Assembly: GCF_002591975.1 (NCBI RefSeq)
Contig: NZ_NVQE01000035.1
Coordinates: 1-62,796 of the forward strand
Direction: 5' to 3'
Origin: Mycobacterium neglectum
GTDB lineage: Bacteria; Actinomycetota; Actinomycetes; Mycobacteriales; Mycobacteriaceae
Length of the DNA stretch: 62,796 nucleotides
Made by a program: the position numbers and the translations under genes. The notes beneath the pieces are model-generated. The model did no database searches and was not told the DNA's origin. It saw nothing but the letters and a program-made list of their open reading frames with translations. Each line of letters opens with the position of its first letter. The first letter of the stretch is position 1. Of the stretch, positions 8,723 to 17,604 are shown piece by piece.

Positions 8723-11700
8723 GTACCCACCGCCCCCGGGTTGACCTCGGCGGCGCCATGACACCGCCGCCACCAGGTCCGGTCGGCCCGCGCCTTCCGG
8801 CCGCCGGTCCGCCGCCGCAACGCCGAGCCGCACCAGCCCCGCCGCGGCTCCCCCGCGGACCCGCGCCAAGGCGCCGCGCCGGCCGGCCGGAACTTTCGGA
8901 CGCCGCGGTGGTGTCCCGCTCGTGGGGCATGGCGTTCGCAACCCTGATCAGCCGGCTCACCGGATTCGCCCGCATCGTGCTGATCGCCACCATCCTCGGT
9001 GCCGCGCTGTCCAGCGCCTTCTCGGTGGCCTACCAACTTCCTAACCTGATCGCCGCGCTGGTGCTGGAAGCGACGTTCACCGCGATCTTCGTGCCCGTCC
9101 TGGCCCGCGCCGAACGCGACGACCCCGACGGCGGCACGGCATTCGTGCGCCGTCTGGTCACCCTGGCGACGACGCTGCTGATGCTCACCACTGCGCTGGC
9201 CGTCGTATCGGCGCCGCTGCTCGTCGAGCTGATGCTCGGTGACGACCCCCTGGTGAACCGCGAGCTCACCACGGCATTCGCCTATCTCCTGCTGCCGCAG
9301 GTGTTGTTCTACGGGTTGTCTTCGGTGTTCATGGCGATCCTCAACACCCGAAACGTATTCGGGCCGCCGGCCTGGGCACCGGTGTGCAACAACATCGTCG
9401 CGATCGCCACGCTCGGCCTCTACCTCGTTGTGCCCGGTGAACTTTCGGTGGATCCAGTGCAAATGGGCAACGCGAAGCTGCTCGTCCTCGGCATCGGGAT
9501 GACGTTGGGCACGGTGACGCAGGTCGTGGTCCTGCTCGTCGCCTTGCGGCGCGAACGGGTCAGCCTGCGCCCACTGTGGGGCATCGACGACCGCTTGAAG
9601 CAGTTCGGCGCGATGGCGTCGGCGATGGTGCTCTACGTGCTGATCAGTCAGATCGGCTTGATCGTCGGCAACCGAATCGCCAGCGGCGCTGCGGCTTCCG
9701 GTCCGGCGATCTACAATTACACCTGGCTCGTCCTGATGCTGCCGTTCGGCATGATCGGGGTCACGGTGTTGACCGTGGTGATGCCGCGGCTGAGCCGCAA
9801 CGCCGCCGCGAACGACAATCCCGCGGTGCTGGCGGACTTGTCGCTGGCCACCCGGCTGACGATGGTCACGCTCATCCCCATCGTGGCGATGATGACCGTC
9901 GGCGGTCCCGCGATCGGTAGCGCGTTGTTCTCCTACGGTAACTTCGGCGACGTCGATGCCGGCTACCTCGGCATGGCGATCACGTTGTCCGCCTTCACGT
10001 TGATCCCCTATGCCGTTGTGCTGCTTCAGCTTCGGGTGTTCTACGCCAGAGAGCAGCCGTGGACGCCGATTGTGTTGATCATCGTGATCACCGTCGTGAA
10101 GATCGCAGCGTCGGTTGCTGCCCCGCACCTCACCGACGATCCGGACCTGGTAGCGGGCTACCTCGGCATGGCCAACGGTCTGGGCTTCCTGGCCGGAGCC
10201 ACCGTCGGCTACTACCTACTGCGCGCGAACCTCAACCCGCCCGGCGGACGGCTGATCGGCCTGCAGGTGGTGCGCACCATTCTCGTCACGATCTGCGCAT
10301 CGCTGATCGCTGGGCTGATCGCCCATGTCGTCGATCAACTGCTCGGCCTGGAATCGCTGACGCGTAACTGGGGCGGCGGCGGGTCGTTGCTCCGCCTGCT
10401 GGTGCTCGGGTTGATCATGACGCCGATCATCGTCGGGGTGCTCCTCGCCGCCCGGGTGCCCGAAGCTCAGGCCGCGCTCGCCGTCGTCCGCAGGCGCCTG
10501 GGGCGGGCTGGAGCGACAGTTGCCCAACCACCGGCAATGCTGCCCGACCAGCCTCCGGCGGGCAGGCCCCTCACGTACGCTCATCAGAGGAATTCGTCCG
10601 CGCCAGGGCGTCGACCGGGCCCGCCGGTCGTGCGGCGCGGACCCCCGGCGGGGGTGACCGGGGACGGGATGGGGAAAGGACCAGCGGTGAGCAACGAATC
10701 CGCAGGTGGCTCCGCGCCCGGTCCAGACAACACCGCCACTGCGAAGATCCCACTGGCGCCGTCATCAGGCGATCGCGAGCCACCGGTTTCGGCCGACGAT
10801 TTCCAGCCCGACATGCCCGCACCCGAGTTCCGCCGCGACGTGCAGTCGCCCGCCGATGTGAACTCGACGGTGGAAATCTCGACGGAGCAGGCCAACGGCA
10901 CGGCGCCGCTGCCGGCATCCGGCCGGCCCCCATCGGACTACGCCGGCGATCCCACCCGCGAATCGCTGCCGTTCGACGTGCCGCGCGAGCCGCCCATCGA
11001 GGCCGCCACCTCGGACGAAGACGTCCATCTCATCCCAGGCGCGGTCATCGGCGGCGGCCGCTACCGTCTGCTCGTCTTCCATGGCGGGCCGCCTACGCTG
11101 CAGTTCTGGCAGGCGCTCGACACCGCGCTCGACCGTCAGGTGGCGCTCACCTTCGTCGACCCCGACGCCACACTCTCCGACGAGCAGTTGCAGAAGATCC
11201 TGGCGGGCACTCTCAAACTGAGCCGGCTCGACATGCCCGGCGTAGCTCGCGTCCTCGATGTCGCCAACACCGGATCGGGGGGTCTGGTGGTGTCCGAGTG
11301 GATTCGCGGCGGATCCCTGGCCGAGGTCGCCGAAACTTCACCCTCCCCGATCGGCGGCGCACGGGCGATCCAATCGTTGGCTGCCGCAGCCGAGGCAGCC
11401 CACCGCGCCGGTGTTGCGCTTTCGATCGACCACCCCAGCCGCGTGCGGGTGAGTATCGAAGGCGACGTCGCGCTGGCATTCCCGGCGACGCTGCCGGAGG
11501 CCACCCCGGAGGACGACATCCGCGGCATCGGCGCAGCGCTCTACGCACTGCTCATCAACAAGTGGCCGCTGCCGGAGACGGGTGTACGCAGCGGATTGGA
11601 ACCCGCCGAACTGGATGCGGCGGGTCAACCTGTCGAACCTCGGGCGGTCGACCGTCAGATCCCGTTCCAGATCTCGGCCGCCGCCGCGCGCGCGGTGCAG

Positions 11701-12492
11701 GAAGGCGGCGGCATCCGCAGTGCGCCGACGCTGCTGAACCTGCTGCAGCAGGCCACCGCCGTAGCCGATCGCACAGAGCTCATCACCCCCGTGGACGAAC
11801 CCGAGACGGCGCCGCCACCACAGCGACAGCATGAGCGCCACACCGAGGATTCCGACGCGCTGGCCCGGCGGCGCAAGGGACTCCTGATCGGGCTCGGGGT
11901 CGGCGGCGTGATCATCATTGTCGCGCTGGTCGTACTCGGCACCGTGCTGAGCCGGATCTTCGGCGATGTGGGCGACGGTCTGGGCGGTGACGAACTCGGC
12001 CTCAACACCCCCGGTTCGTCGGAGGCCGCGCAGGACCCCGGCTCGACTGTGAAACCCGTTTCAGCAACGGTCTTTTCGCCCGAGGGTGAGGCCGACGCGC
12101 CCAGCGAGGCCAGACTCGCCATCGACGGCAATCCGGCCACCGTGTGGCCGATCGACACCTACACCGACCCGGTGCCCTTCCCGAACTTCAAGAACGGTGT
12201 CGGGCTGATGCTGACGCTGCCGAAGCCCACCAGGATCGGCGAAGTCACCATCGACGTCAACAGCACCGGCACCGCGGTGGAGATCCGCTCAGCGCAGACG
12301 CCGACGCCCGCCTCCCTGGAGGACACCACGGTGCTGAAGTCGGCCACCACGCTGCAACCCGGCGAGAACACCATCGAAGTCGACAACGCGGAGCCGACGT
12401 CCAACCTGCTGGTCTGGGTGTCCACGCTCGGCACCGTCGACGGCGAGAACCGTTCAGACGTCGCGGAGATCACGCTCAAGGCGGCCGAGTAG
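8719..12492 (+). CDS. murJ: Lipid II flippase MurJ (MviN) fused to a pseudokinase
   Basis: The 1257-residue protein begins with a Pro-rich cytosolic segment (about 1-60) and a 14-helix MurJ/MviN flippase domain (about 65-595; SRLTGFARIVLIATILG, multidrug/lipid export fold). A linker and a kinase-like domain follow (about 775-1010) that lacks the HRD and DFG catalytic motifs. A TM helix (about 1052-1077) and an extracytoplasmic discoidin-like domain complete it. This matches Rv3910, whose pseudokinase is phosphorylated by PknB and then bound by FhaA; fhaA and pknB are also in this window. The function is flipping peptidoglycan lipid II. The ATG lies in an ATGA overlap with the upstream stop. 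Confidence 0.94.
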   Translation: MSTHRPRVDLGGAMTPPPPGPVGPRLPAAGPPPQRRAAPAPPRLPRGPAPRRRAGRPELSDAAVVSRSWGMAFATLISRLTGFARIVLIATILGAALSSAFSVAYQLPNLIAALVLEATFTAIFVPVLARAERDDPDGGTAFVRRLVTLATTLLMLTTALAVVSAPLLVELMLGDDPLVNRELTTAFAYLLLPQVLFYGLSSVFMAILNTRNVFGPPAWAPVCNNIVAIATLGLYLVVPGELSVDPVQMGNAKLLVLGIGMTLGTVTQVVVLLVALRRERVSLRPLWGIDDRLKQFGAMASAMVLYVLISQIGLIVGNRIASGAAASGPAIYNYTWLVLMLPFGMIGVTVLTVVMPRLSRNAAANDNPAVLADLSLATRLTMVTLIPIVAMMTVGGPAIGSALFSYGNFGDVDAGYLGMAITLSAFTLIPYAVVLLQLRVFYAREQPWTPIVLIIVITVVKIAASVAAPHLTDDPDLVAGYLGMANGLGFLAGATVGYYLLRANLNPPGGRLIGLQVVRTILVTICASLIAGLIAHVVDQLLGLESLTRNWGGGGSLLRLLVLGLIMTPIIVGVLLAARVPEAQAALAVVRRRLGRAGATVAQPPAMLPDQPPAGRPLTYAHQRNSSAPGRRPGPPVVRRGPPAGVTGDGMGKGPAVSNESAGGSAPGPDNTATAKIPLAPSSGDREPPVSADDFQPDMPAPEFRRDVQSPADVNSTVEISTEQANGTAPLPASGRPPSDYAGDPTRESLPFDVPREPPIEAATSDEDVHLIPGAVIGGGRYRLLVFHGGPPTLQFWQALDTALDRQVALTFVDPDATLSDEQLQKILAGTLKLSRLDMPGVARVLDVANTGSGGLVVSEWIRGGSLAEVAETSPSPIGGARAIQSLAAAAEAAHRAGVALSIDHPSRVRVSIEGDVALAFPATLPEATPEDDIRGIGAALYALLINKWPLPETGVRSGLEPAELDAAGQPVEPRAVDRQIPFQISAAAARAVQEGGGIRSAPTLLNLLQQATAVADRTELITPVDEPETAPPPQRQHERHTEDSDALARRRKGLLIGLGVGGVIIIVALVVLGTVLSRIFGDVGDGLGGDELGLNTPGSSEAAQDPGSTVKPVSATVFSPEGEADAPSEARLAIDGNPATVWPIDTYTDPVPFPNFKNGVGLMLTLPKPTRIGEVTIDVNSTGTAVEIRSAQTPTPASLEDTTVLKSATTLQPGENTIEVDNAEPTSNLLVWVSTLGTVDGENRSDVAEITLKAAE

Positions 12493-12558
12493 TCCGGCTA
12501 TCCCCAGCCCCGCAAAGATGTGTCAGGTCCCACCCCCCGCGCCGTTTAGTGTTCGGCT

Positions 12559-13182
12559 GTGGGGACGTTCGGGGAGACCGCCAACAGCTCTGACAGATCT
12601 GAAAGCTCGGAAGCGCGCACCGATTCGGAGTTGCTCGCCGCGCACGTGGCAGGCGAGCAGTACGCGTTCGAGGAACTGTTTTATCGCCATCACCGCCAGC
12701 TGTACCGGCTCGCCCAACTCACCAGCCGCAACCCCGACGACGCCGCCGATGCCATGCAGGACGCGATGCTGTCGGCGCACCGCACCGCCGGAGCCTTCCG
12801 CCACGATGCCGCCGTCAGCAGCTGGCTGTATCGAATCGTTGTCAACGCATGCCTGGATAGGCTGCGGCGCAACAAATCCCGCCCCACAATCGCGCTGTTG
12901 GACGACAGCTGCCACGTCGGCGACCCGATGCCGCGGGTGGACACCGCGATCGTGGTAGAGCGGGCGTTGATGCGCCTGCCGGTCGAGCAGCGCGCGGCCG
13001 TGGTCGCGGTCGACATGCAGGGTTACTCGGTGGTGGAAACCGCCCGCATGCTCGGTGTCGCCGAGGGCACCGTGAAGAGCCGCTGTTCGCGCGCCCGGCG
13101 CAAGCTGGCCGAGACGTTGGACTACTTCGCGATGGCAGAAGGGGAAACCGCGACGGCCTCGTCGCCGTCCAATCGTCCGTGA
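12559..13182 (+). CDS. sigM: ECF RNA polymerase sigma factor SigM
   Basis: The 207-residue protein has sigma-70 region 2 (about 40-105; FEELFYRHHRQLYRLAQL, AMQDAMLSAHRTAGAFRHDAAVSSWLYRIVVNACLDRLRR). Region 4 (about 130-180) has a helix-turn-helix (YSVVETARMLGVAEGTVKSRCSRARRKL). Its context between murJ and an anti-sigma gene matches Rv3911. The start is the GTG at 12559. It is followed 15 bases later by the membrane anti-sigma factor that is expected to hold it inactive. In mycobacteria SigM directs ESX-related and surface genes; no clear SigM promoter is visible upstream of its own gene. Confidence 0.93.
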   Translation: MGTFGETANSSDRSESSEARTDSELLAAHVAGEQYAFEELFYRHHRQLYRLAQLTSRNPDDAADAMQDAMLSAHRTAGAFRHDAAVSSWLYRIVVNACLDRLRRNKSRPTIALLDDSCHVGDPMPRVDTAIVVERALMRLPVEQRAAVVAVDMQGYSVVETARMLGVAEGTVKSRCSRARRKLAETLDYFAMAEGETATASSPSNRP

Positions 13183-13197
13183 TGGAGACTGGCTGAC

Positions 13198-13809
13198 GTG
13201 GGCGACGGCACCGAGGACGAGCTCGATCCTGCCGTGGTCGAGCGTGTCCGTCGCGACCTCGCCGAGCTGGGAACCGATTCGGCGTCCGCGCCCGAGGTGC
13301 CGCCGGACGTGACCGCTCGGGTCGTCGCCGCGATTCGCTCCGAGCCGGCTCACGCAGTTGGCCGGCAGCCGCTTCGGCGGTTGCAGGTGATCGGCCTTGT
13401 CGTCGGCCTCGGCGCCGTCGCGGCGGGTGTGGTCGTCGGCGCGTGGATGCTGGCCCGCGGTCCGGCGCCGACGTATCCGGCCGGGCCCACAGCGGAGCAG
13501 ATCACCGTGGCACGGCCCGTGACTGACATCCCGCTGTCGGAACCGCAGATCGTCGAACTGCTGGCCGAAGCCCCGGACTACGGGCCGCTCACCGAGCCCC
13601 GAATCCTCGCCTCGTGCCTCGCCGGCCTCGGCTACGGCCCGGGGACGCCCGTGCTCGGTGCCCGGCCCCTCGATATGCACGGCAGGCCTGCGATGCTGCT
13701 GCTGCTGCCCGGAGAGACGGCCGAGGAGGTGGCGGCCGTGGTGGTCGAACCCGGTTGTAGTAGCGCTCACACCGGCCTGTTGGCCAAGTCGGCGATCACT
13801 CGCACGTAA
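13198..13809 (+). CDS. rsmA: Anti-sigma-M factor, single-pass membrane protein
   Basis: The 203-residue protein has a cytosolic acidic N-terminus (about 1-60, presumed SigM-binding), one TM helix (about 66-88, VIGLVVGLGAVAAGVVVGAWML) and an extracytoplasmic domain with two Cys (about 140 and 180). Position directly after sigM matches Rv3912, the SigM-specific anti-sigma factor. The start is a GTG. No classical zinc-binding HxxxCxxC motif is visible, so it does not look like a ZAS redox type. Note that the gene symbol is also used for an unrelated rRNA methyltransferase. Confidence 0.85.
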   Translation: MGDGTEDELDPAVVERVRRDLAELGTDSASAPEVPPDVTARVVAAIRSEPAHAVGRQPLRRLQVIGLVVGLGAVAAGVVVGAWMLARGPAPTYPAGPTAEQITVARPVTDIPLSEPQIVELLAEAPDYGPLTEPRILASCLAGLGYGPGTPVLGARPLDMHGRPAMLLLLPGETAEEVAAVVVEPGCSSAHTGLLAKSAITRT

Positions 13810-13828
13810 TCTGTCCCCCAGGCCTGAC

Positions 13829-13856
13829 GGGAACACCCCGGCCTAGGCTGGTGTTA
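13829..13856 (+). promoter_or_regulatory. SigH-type promoter for trxB-trxA
   Basis: GGGAAC at 13829-13834 and GTTA at 13853-13856, 18 bases apart, fit the SigH (and related ECF) consensus GGGAAY...GTT. The site is 43 bases upstream of the trxB start. Thioredoxin genes are known SigH targets in mycobacteria. The assignment is by consensus only. Confidence 0.6.
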
Positions 13857-13898
13857 CACCCGTGCCGGAGTTAATCGGCAGAAAGGCGCAAAGCGCTC

Positions 13899-14873
13899 AT
13901 GACCTCTACCCCCACGGTTCATGACCTGATCGTCATCGGATCCGGGCCCGCGGGCTACACGGCTGCCATCTACGCGGCACGTGCTCAGCTGTCCCCGCTG
14001 GTATTCGAAGGCATCCAGTACGGCGGCGCGCTGATGACCACTACCGAAGTGGAGAACTATCCGGGTTTCCGCGACGGCATCACCGGTCCGGAACTGATGG
14101 ACCAGATGCGCGAACAGGCGCTGCGCTTCGGTGCCGACCTGCGGATGGAAGACGTCGACGCCGTTTCGTTGGACGGGCCGATCAAGACCGTCACAGTGGG
14201 CGACGAGACCTACCAGGCGCGCGCTGTCATTCTCGCGATGGGCGCGGCCGCCCGCCACCTGGGTGTACCCGGTGAGGAGGCCCTCATCGGCATGGGCGTC
14301 AGCACCTGTGCGACCTGCGACGGCTTCTTCTTCCGCGACGAGGACATCGTCGTGGTCGGCGGCGGGGACTCCGCAATGGAGGAGGCGACATTCCTGACCC
14401 GCTTCGCCCGCAGCGTGACGATCGTGCACCGCCGCGAGGAGTTCCGCGCGTCCCGCATCATGCTGGAGCGCGCTCGTGACAACGACAAGATCAAGTTCCT
14501 CCTCAACACGCAGGTGGTCTCGATCGAAGGGAACCCGAAGGTCAGCGGTGTGCGGCTGCGCAACTCGGTCACCGGAGAAGAGTCCACGCTCGATGTCACC
14601 GGCGTCTTCGTGGCCATCGGCCACGACCCACGTTCGGATCTGGTCAAGGGCCAGGTCGAGCTGGACGCCGATGGCTACGTACAGGTGCAGCATCGCAGCA
14701 CCGCGACATCCGTTGAGGGCGTGTTCGCCGCAGGCGACCTCGTCGATCACATCTACCGACAGGCGATCACCGCGGCGGGCACCGGCTGTTCGGCGTCGAT
14801 CGATGCAGAACGCTGGCTGGCCGAAATCGGTTCTGCCCCAAGCGATGAAGAAACCGCCACCCCCGTCCACTAG
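13899..14873 (+). CDS. trxB: Thioredoxin reductase
   Basis: The 324-residue flavoprotein transfers electrons from NADPH to thioredoxin. It shows the FAD motif VIGSGPAGYTAAIYAAR (about 12-28), the redox pair CATC (Cys137, Cys140), the NADPH motif VVGGGDSAMEEA, and the C-terminal FAD motif GVFAAGDLVDHIYRQAITAAGTGC. Length is standard. The start ATG at 13899 follows an AAAGG-like site. It is cotranscribed with trxA, 11 bases downstream, and a SigH-type promoter lies upstream. Confidence 0.97.
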   Translation: MTSTPTVHDLIVIGSGPAGYTAAIYAARAQLSPLVFEGIQYGGALMTTTEVENYPGFRDGITGPELMDQMREQALRFGADLRMEDVDAVSLDGPIKTVTVGDETYQARAVILAMGAAARHLGVPGEEALIGMGVSTCATCDGFFFRDEDIVVVGGGDSAMEEATFLTRFARSVTIVHRREEFRASRIMLERARDNDKIKFLLNTQVVSIEGNPKVSGVRLRNSVTGEESTLDVTGVFVAIGHDPRSDLVKGQVELDADGYVQVQHRSTATSVEGVFAAGDLVDHIYRQAITAAGTGCSASIDAERWLAEIGSAPSDEETATPVH

Positions 14874-14884
14874 GAGATGCACCC

Positions 14885-15235
14885 ATGACCGAAACCTCTG
14901 CTGGAAAAGCCCCATCTGCTACCGTCACCGTCACCGACGACTCGTTCTCCAACGACGTGCTGTCGAGCAGTACGCCTGTGCTGGTTGACTTCTGGGCCAC
15001 TTGGTGCGGCCCGTGCAAGATGATCGCGCCCGTTCTCGAGGAGATCGCCGGCGAGAAGGCCGGTCAGTTGACCATCGCCAAGCTCGACGTCGACTCGAAT
15101 CCCGCGACCGCGCGTGACTTCCAGGTGGTGTCGATCCCGACACTGATCCTGTTCAAGGACGGTGCCCCGGTCAAGCGCATCGTCGGTGCAAAAGGTAAGG
15201 CTGCGCTACTGCGCGAACTCGCTGACGTGGTCTAA
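14885..15235 (+). CDS. trxA: Thioredoxin
   Basis: The 116-residue protein has the canonical WCGPC active site (Cys41 and Cys44) and the cis-Pro region VSIPTLILFKDG. It is the partner of the adjacent thioredoxin reductase and the homologue of M. tuberculosis TrxC (Rv3914). It has a short N-terminal extension (about 12 residues) before the fold. The ATG at 14885 has AGGAG at 14873-14877 as its ribosome-binding site, overlapping the trxB stop. Confidence 0.97.
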   Translation: MTETSAGKAPSATVTVTDDSFSNDVLSSSTPVLVDFWATWCGPCKMIAPVLEEIAGEKAGQLTIAKLDVDSNPATARDFQVVSIPTLILFKDGAPVKRIVGAKGKAALLRELADVV

Positions 15236-15239
15236 CGGT

Positions 15240-15286
15240 CCCCTAGCTTCGCTGTGGGCCCAACCCCTAGCTTCGCTGTGGGCCCA
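15240..15286. repeat. Two tandem copies of a 23-bp hairpin element
   Basis: Two identical 23-bp units (15240-15262 and 15264-15286), beginning CCCCTAGC and ending GTGGGCCCA, lie directly after the trxA stop. Each can form a short stem through AGC/GCT and CCC/GGG. They may act as a transcription terminator or be a dispersed small repeat; a related copy is at 25-46. Confidence 0.6.
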
Positions 15287-15414
15287 GTTCGCCTGGTCGG
15301 AAACCCGCCTGGCGTTTTCTCGATTTCCCGAAGCGTCTGAGACAATGCTGTCTAGATTTACTACGTCTTGTCGGCGCAATGCGACCGCCGGCATCCGTGA
15401 CCGAAGGGCCGCCT

Positions 15415-16611
15415 ATGTCGAGTCTGCGTCGCGGTGACCGCGGAAGCGCGGTCGCCGAGATCCGGGCCGCTTTGACGTCCTTGCGCATGGTCGACAATCC
15501 CGACGACGACATCACGACCGGCAGGCACGTCGCGCTCGACGTGTTCGACGAAGATCTCGACCACGCGGTGCGTGCATTTCAACAGCACCGTGGATTGTTG
15601 GTCGACGGCATCGTCGGCGAGGCGACGTACCGTGCGCTGAAAGAGGCTTCCTACCGCCTGGGCGCCCGCACCCTCAATCACCAATTCGGCGCACCGATGT
15701 TCGGCGACGATGTCGCGACACTGCAGGCCCGACTGCAGGACCTCGGCTTCTACACTGACATGGTCGACGGGCACTTCGGTCTGCACACCCACAATGCGCT
15801 GATGTCCTACCAGCGCGAGTATGGGCTGTATCCGGACGGCATCTGCGGCCCAGAAACGTTGCGCTCCTTGTACTTTCTGGGCTCACGGGTCACCGGAGGT
15901 TCGCCGCACGCCATCCGCGAAGAAGAACGCGTGCGAACTTCCGGTCCGCGGCTGTCCGGAAAGCGGATCATCATCGATCCGGGCCGCGGCGGCGATGACC
16001 ACGGCCTGATCATGCAGAGCCCCGACGGCCCGATCAGCGAAGCAGACATCCTGTGGGACCTGGCCAGTCGGCTCGAGGGCCGGATGACCGCCATCGGTAT
16101 GGAGACGTTCCTGTCTCGGCCGGTGAACCGCGCACCGTTTGATGCCGCGCGTGCCCTGACCGCGAACGCCGTGGGGGCCGACCTCATGATCAGCCTGCGC
16201 TGTGCCACCCAGCCCAGCCCGTCGGCCAACGGTGTCGCATCGTTTCACTTCGGCAATTCGCATGGTTCGGTGTCTACCATCGGCCGCAACCTCGCCGACT
16301 TCATCCAGCGAGAAGTGGTGGCACGCACCGGGTTACGTGACTGCCGCACACACGGGCGGACGTGGGATCTGCTGCGGCTCACCCGCATGCCCACGGTCCA
16401 GGTCGACGTCGGCTACGTGACTAATCCGCAGGACCGCGGTCTGCTGGTGTCAAGTCAGACCCGGGACTCGATTGCCGAGGGCATCCTGGCTGCGGTCAAG
16501 CGGCTGTATCTGCTCGGCAAGAACGACCGTCCAACGGGCACATTCACTTTTGCCGAACTTCTGGCCCACGAGCTCTCCGTCGAGCAGGCCGGCCGAGTCA
16601 GCCCGAGCTGA
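15415..16611 (+). CDS. cwlM: CwlM, peptidoglycan amidase-like regulator of MurA
   Basis: The 398-residue protein has two peptidoglycan-binding domains (about 5-75 and 85-160; AFQQHRGLLVDGIVGEATYRAL, MSYQREYGLYPDGICGPETL). An N-acetylmuramoyl-alanine amidase (Amidase_3) domain follows (about 180-375). The first zinc ligand is replaced: the motif reads IDPGRGG rather than IDPGHGG. This agrees with CwlM (Rv3915) being a regulator, activated by PknB phosphorylation to stimulate MurA, rather than a normal hydrolase. The conserved tail RPTGTFTFAELLAHELS contains the phospho-Thr region. There is no signal peptide. GTG 15397 is an alternative start. A TAGATT -10-like hexamer lies at 15353-15358. Confidence 0.93.
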   Translation: MSSLRRGDRGSAVAEIRAALTSLRMVDNPDDDITTGRHVALDVFDEDLDHAVRAFQQHRGLLVDGIVGEATYRALKEASYRLGARTLNHQFGAPMFGDDVATLQARLQDLGFYTDMVDGHFGLHTHNALMSYQREYGLYPDGICGPETLRSLYFLGSRVTGGSPHAIREEERVRTSGPRLSGKRIIIDPGRGGDDHGLIMQSPDGPISEADILWDLASRLEGRMTAIGMETFLSRPVNRAPFDAARALTANAVGADLMISLRCATQPSPSANGVASFHFGNSHGSVSTIGRNLADFIQREVVARTGLRDCRTHGRTWDLLRLTRMPTVQVDVGYVTNPQDRGLLVSSQTRDSIAEGILAAVKRLYLLGKNDRPTGTFTFAELLAHELSVEQAGRVSPS

Positions 16612-16633
16612 TCCGGCTCGGTTCACACCGCCG

Positions 16634-17431
16634 CTAACAGGGACCGGCGCCCGCTCCGACCGGCTGCTGTAGCTGCGCGGTTTCCAGGAGTCGCTCCAGC
16701 GCCGCTTCGACCTCTGCCTTCCAGCCCAAACCCTGCTCCAACTCCAGGCGCAGCCGCGGGAAATACGGATGCGGTGAGACCACCACGAAGCCGGCATCCT
16801 GCAGCAGGTCTACGTCTAGGACGCACTGGTCCACCGAGCAGTCCCCCAGCACCTCAAGGATCGGGCGAAGAGCTGGCGACGCCACCTGCGGATCGGCCAG
16901 ATCGGTGACGTCGGCGGTACGCCCGAAGGCCTCGAGCGCCCGCACCCCGCGGCGCACGAGGTCACCAACGACGGCCGCGATCAGACTGCGCGACAGCGTA
17001 TCTGCCGCCTTCGAGGACTCGACCCCCAGCGTCGTGAGCAACACGGCGTCGGCACTGACCGGACCGGACGGGAAGAGCCGGGCGCGCGGGACTGCGCGCG
17101 GCGGCGCATAGAACGCATAGCCCAGGCACGGTTCGTCTCCGGTCGGCACCGCATCGTCACCCATCGACTCGGGACACAGCACAGCCATCTGCCCGCACGC
17201 ACCCCACTCGAGCATCACCATCGAGAGCCAGGCTTCCTTCTCGAACTCGGGGTCCGACAGGTGATTTCCACCCGGTTGCGGAGACTGCAGGGTCGACGGA
17301 TCCACCTCCCAGAACACGCACCGGCGAGCGTGCTTGGGTAGTTGCTCGAATGCTTCGAGCCGCATGGGCGTGATACGTGGCGGCACTAGCCTCTCCGGGT
17401 TCCGCGCAGTGCTGATGTGCACGGCTGCCAC
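16634..17431 (-). CDS. GNAT-like conserved protein (Rv3916c-like)
   Basis: The 265-residue protein has the N-terminal motif LEQLP..ARRCVFWEVDP (here LEAFEQLPKHARRCVFWEVDP), seen in an actinobacterial acetyltransferase-like family encoded next to parB. A GNAT-like core follows (LGYAFYAPPRAVPRARLFPSGPVSADAVLLTTLGV, then GDLVRRGVRALEAFGR). Substrate and activity are unknown. It is convergent with cwlM (22 bases) and downstream of parB in the same direction, with 173 bases between. The start is GTG 17431, or GTG 17422. Confidence 0.75.
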   Translation of the reverse strand: MAAVHISTARNPERLVPPRITPMRLEAFEQLPKHARRCVFWEVDPSTLQSPQPGGNHLSDPEFEKEAWLSMVMLEWGACGQMAVLCPESMGDDAVPTGDEPCLGYAFYAPPRAVPRARLFPSGPVSADAVLLTTLGVESSKAADTLSRSLIAAVVGDLVRRGVRALEAFGRTADVTDLADPQVASPALRPILEVLGDCSVDQCVLDVDLLQDAGFVVVSPHPYFPRLRLELEQGLGWKAEVEAALERLLETAQLQQPVGAGAGPC

Positions 17432-17604
17432 TCCAGGATAGAAGGGCGCGGCGCAGATGGCCGCAATTCTTCTGGGTGAACCGTCTGTCGCGGTGAAGAC
17501 GACGAAAGTTGTTGAAACACATGCTGTTTCCGCTCAGCGCCGACGTACACGGCCGCCCTCCCAAGGGTATGTGTCACAGTGACGTAATTACCGCGGGTAG
17601 GCGG

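Noticed and set aside
8512..10128. 538-codon open frame on the minus strand
   Set aside because: It is antisense to the Rv3909-like gene and murJ, which have clear domains. Its composition (Arg, Gly, His, Gln-rich) is that of a GC-rich shadow frame.
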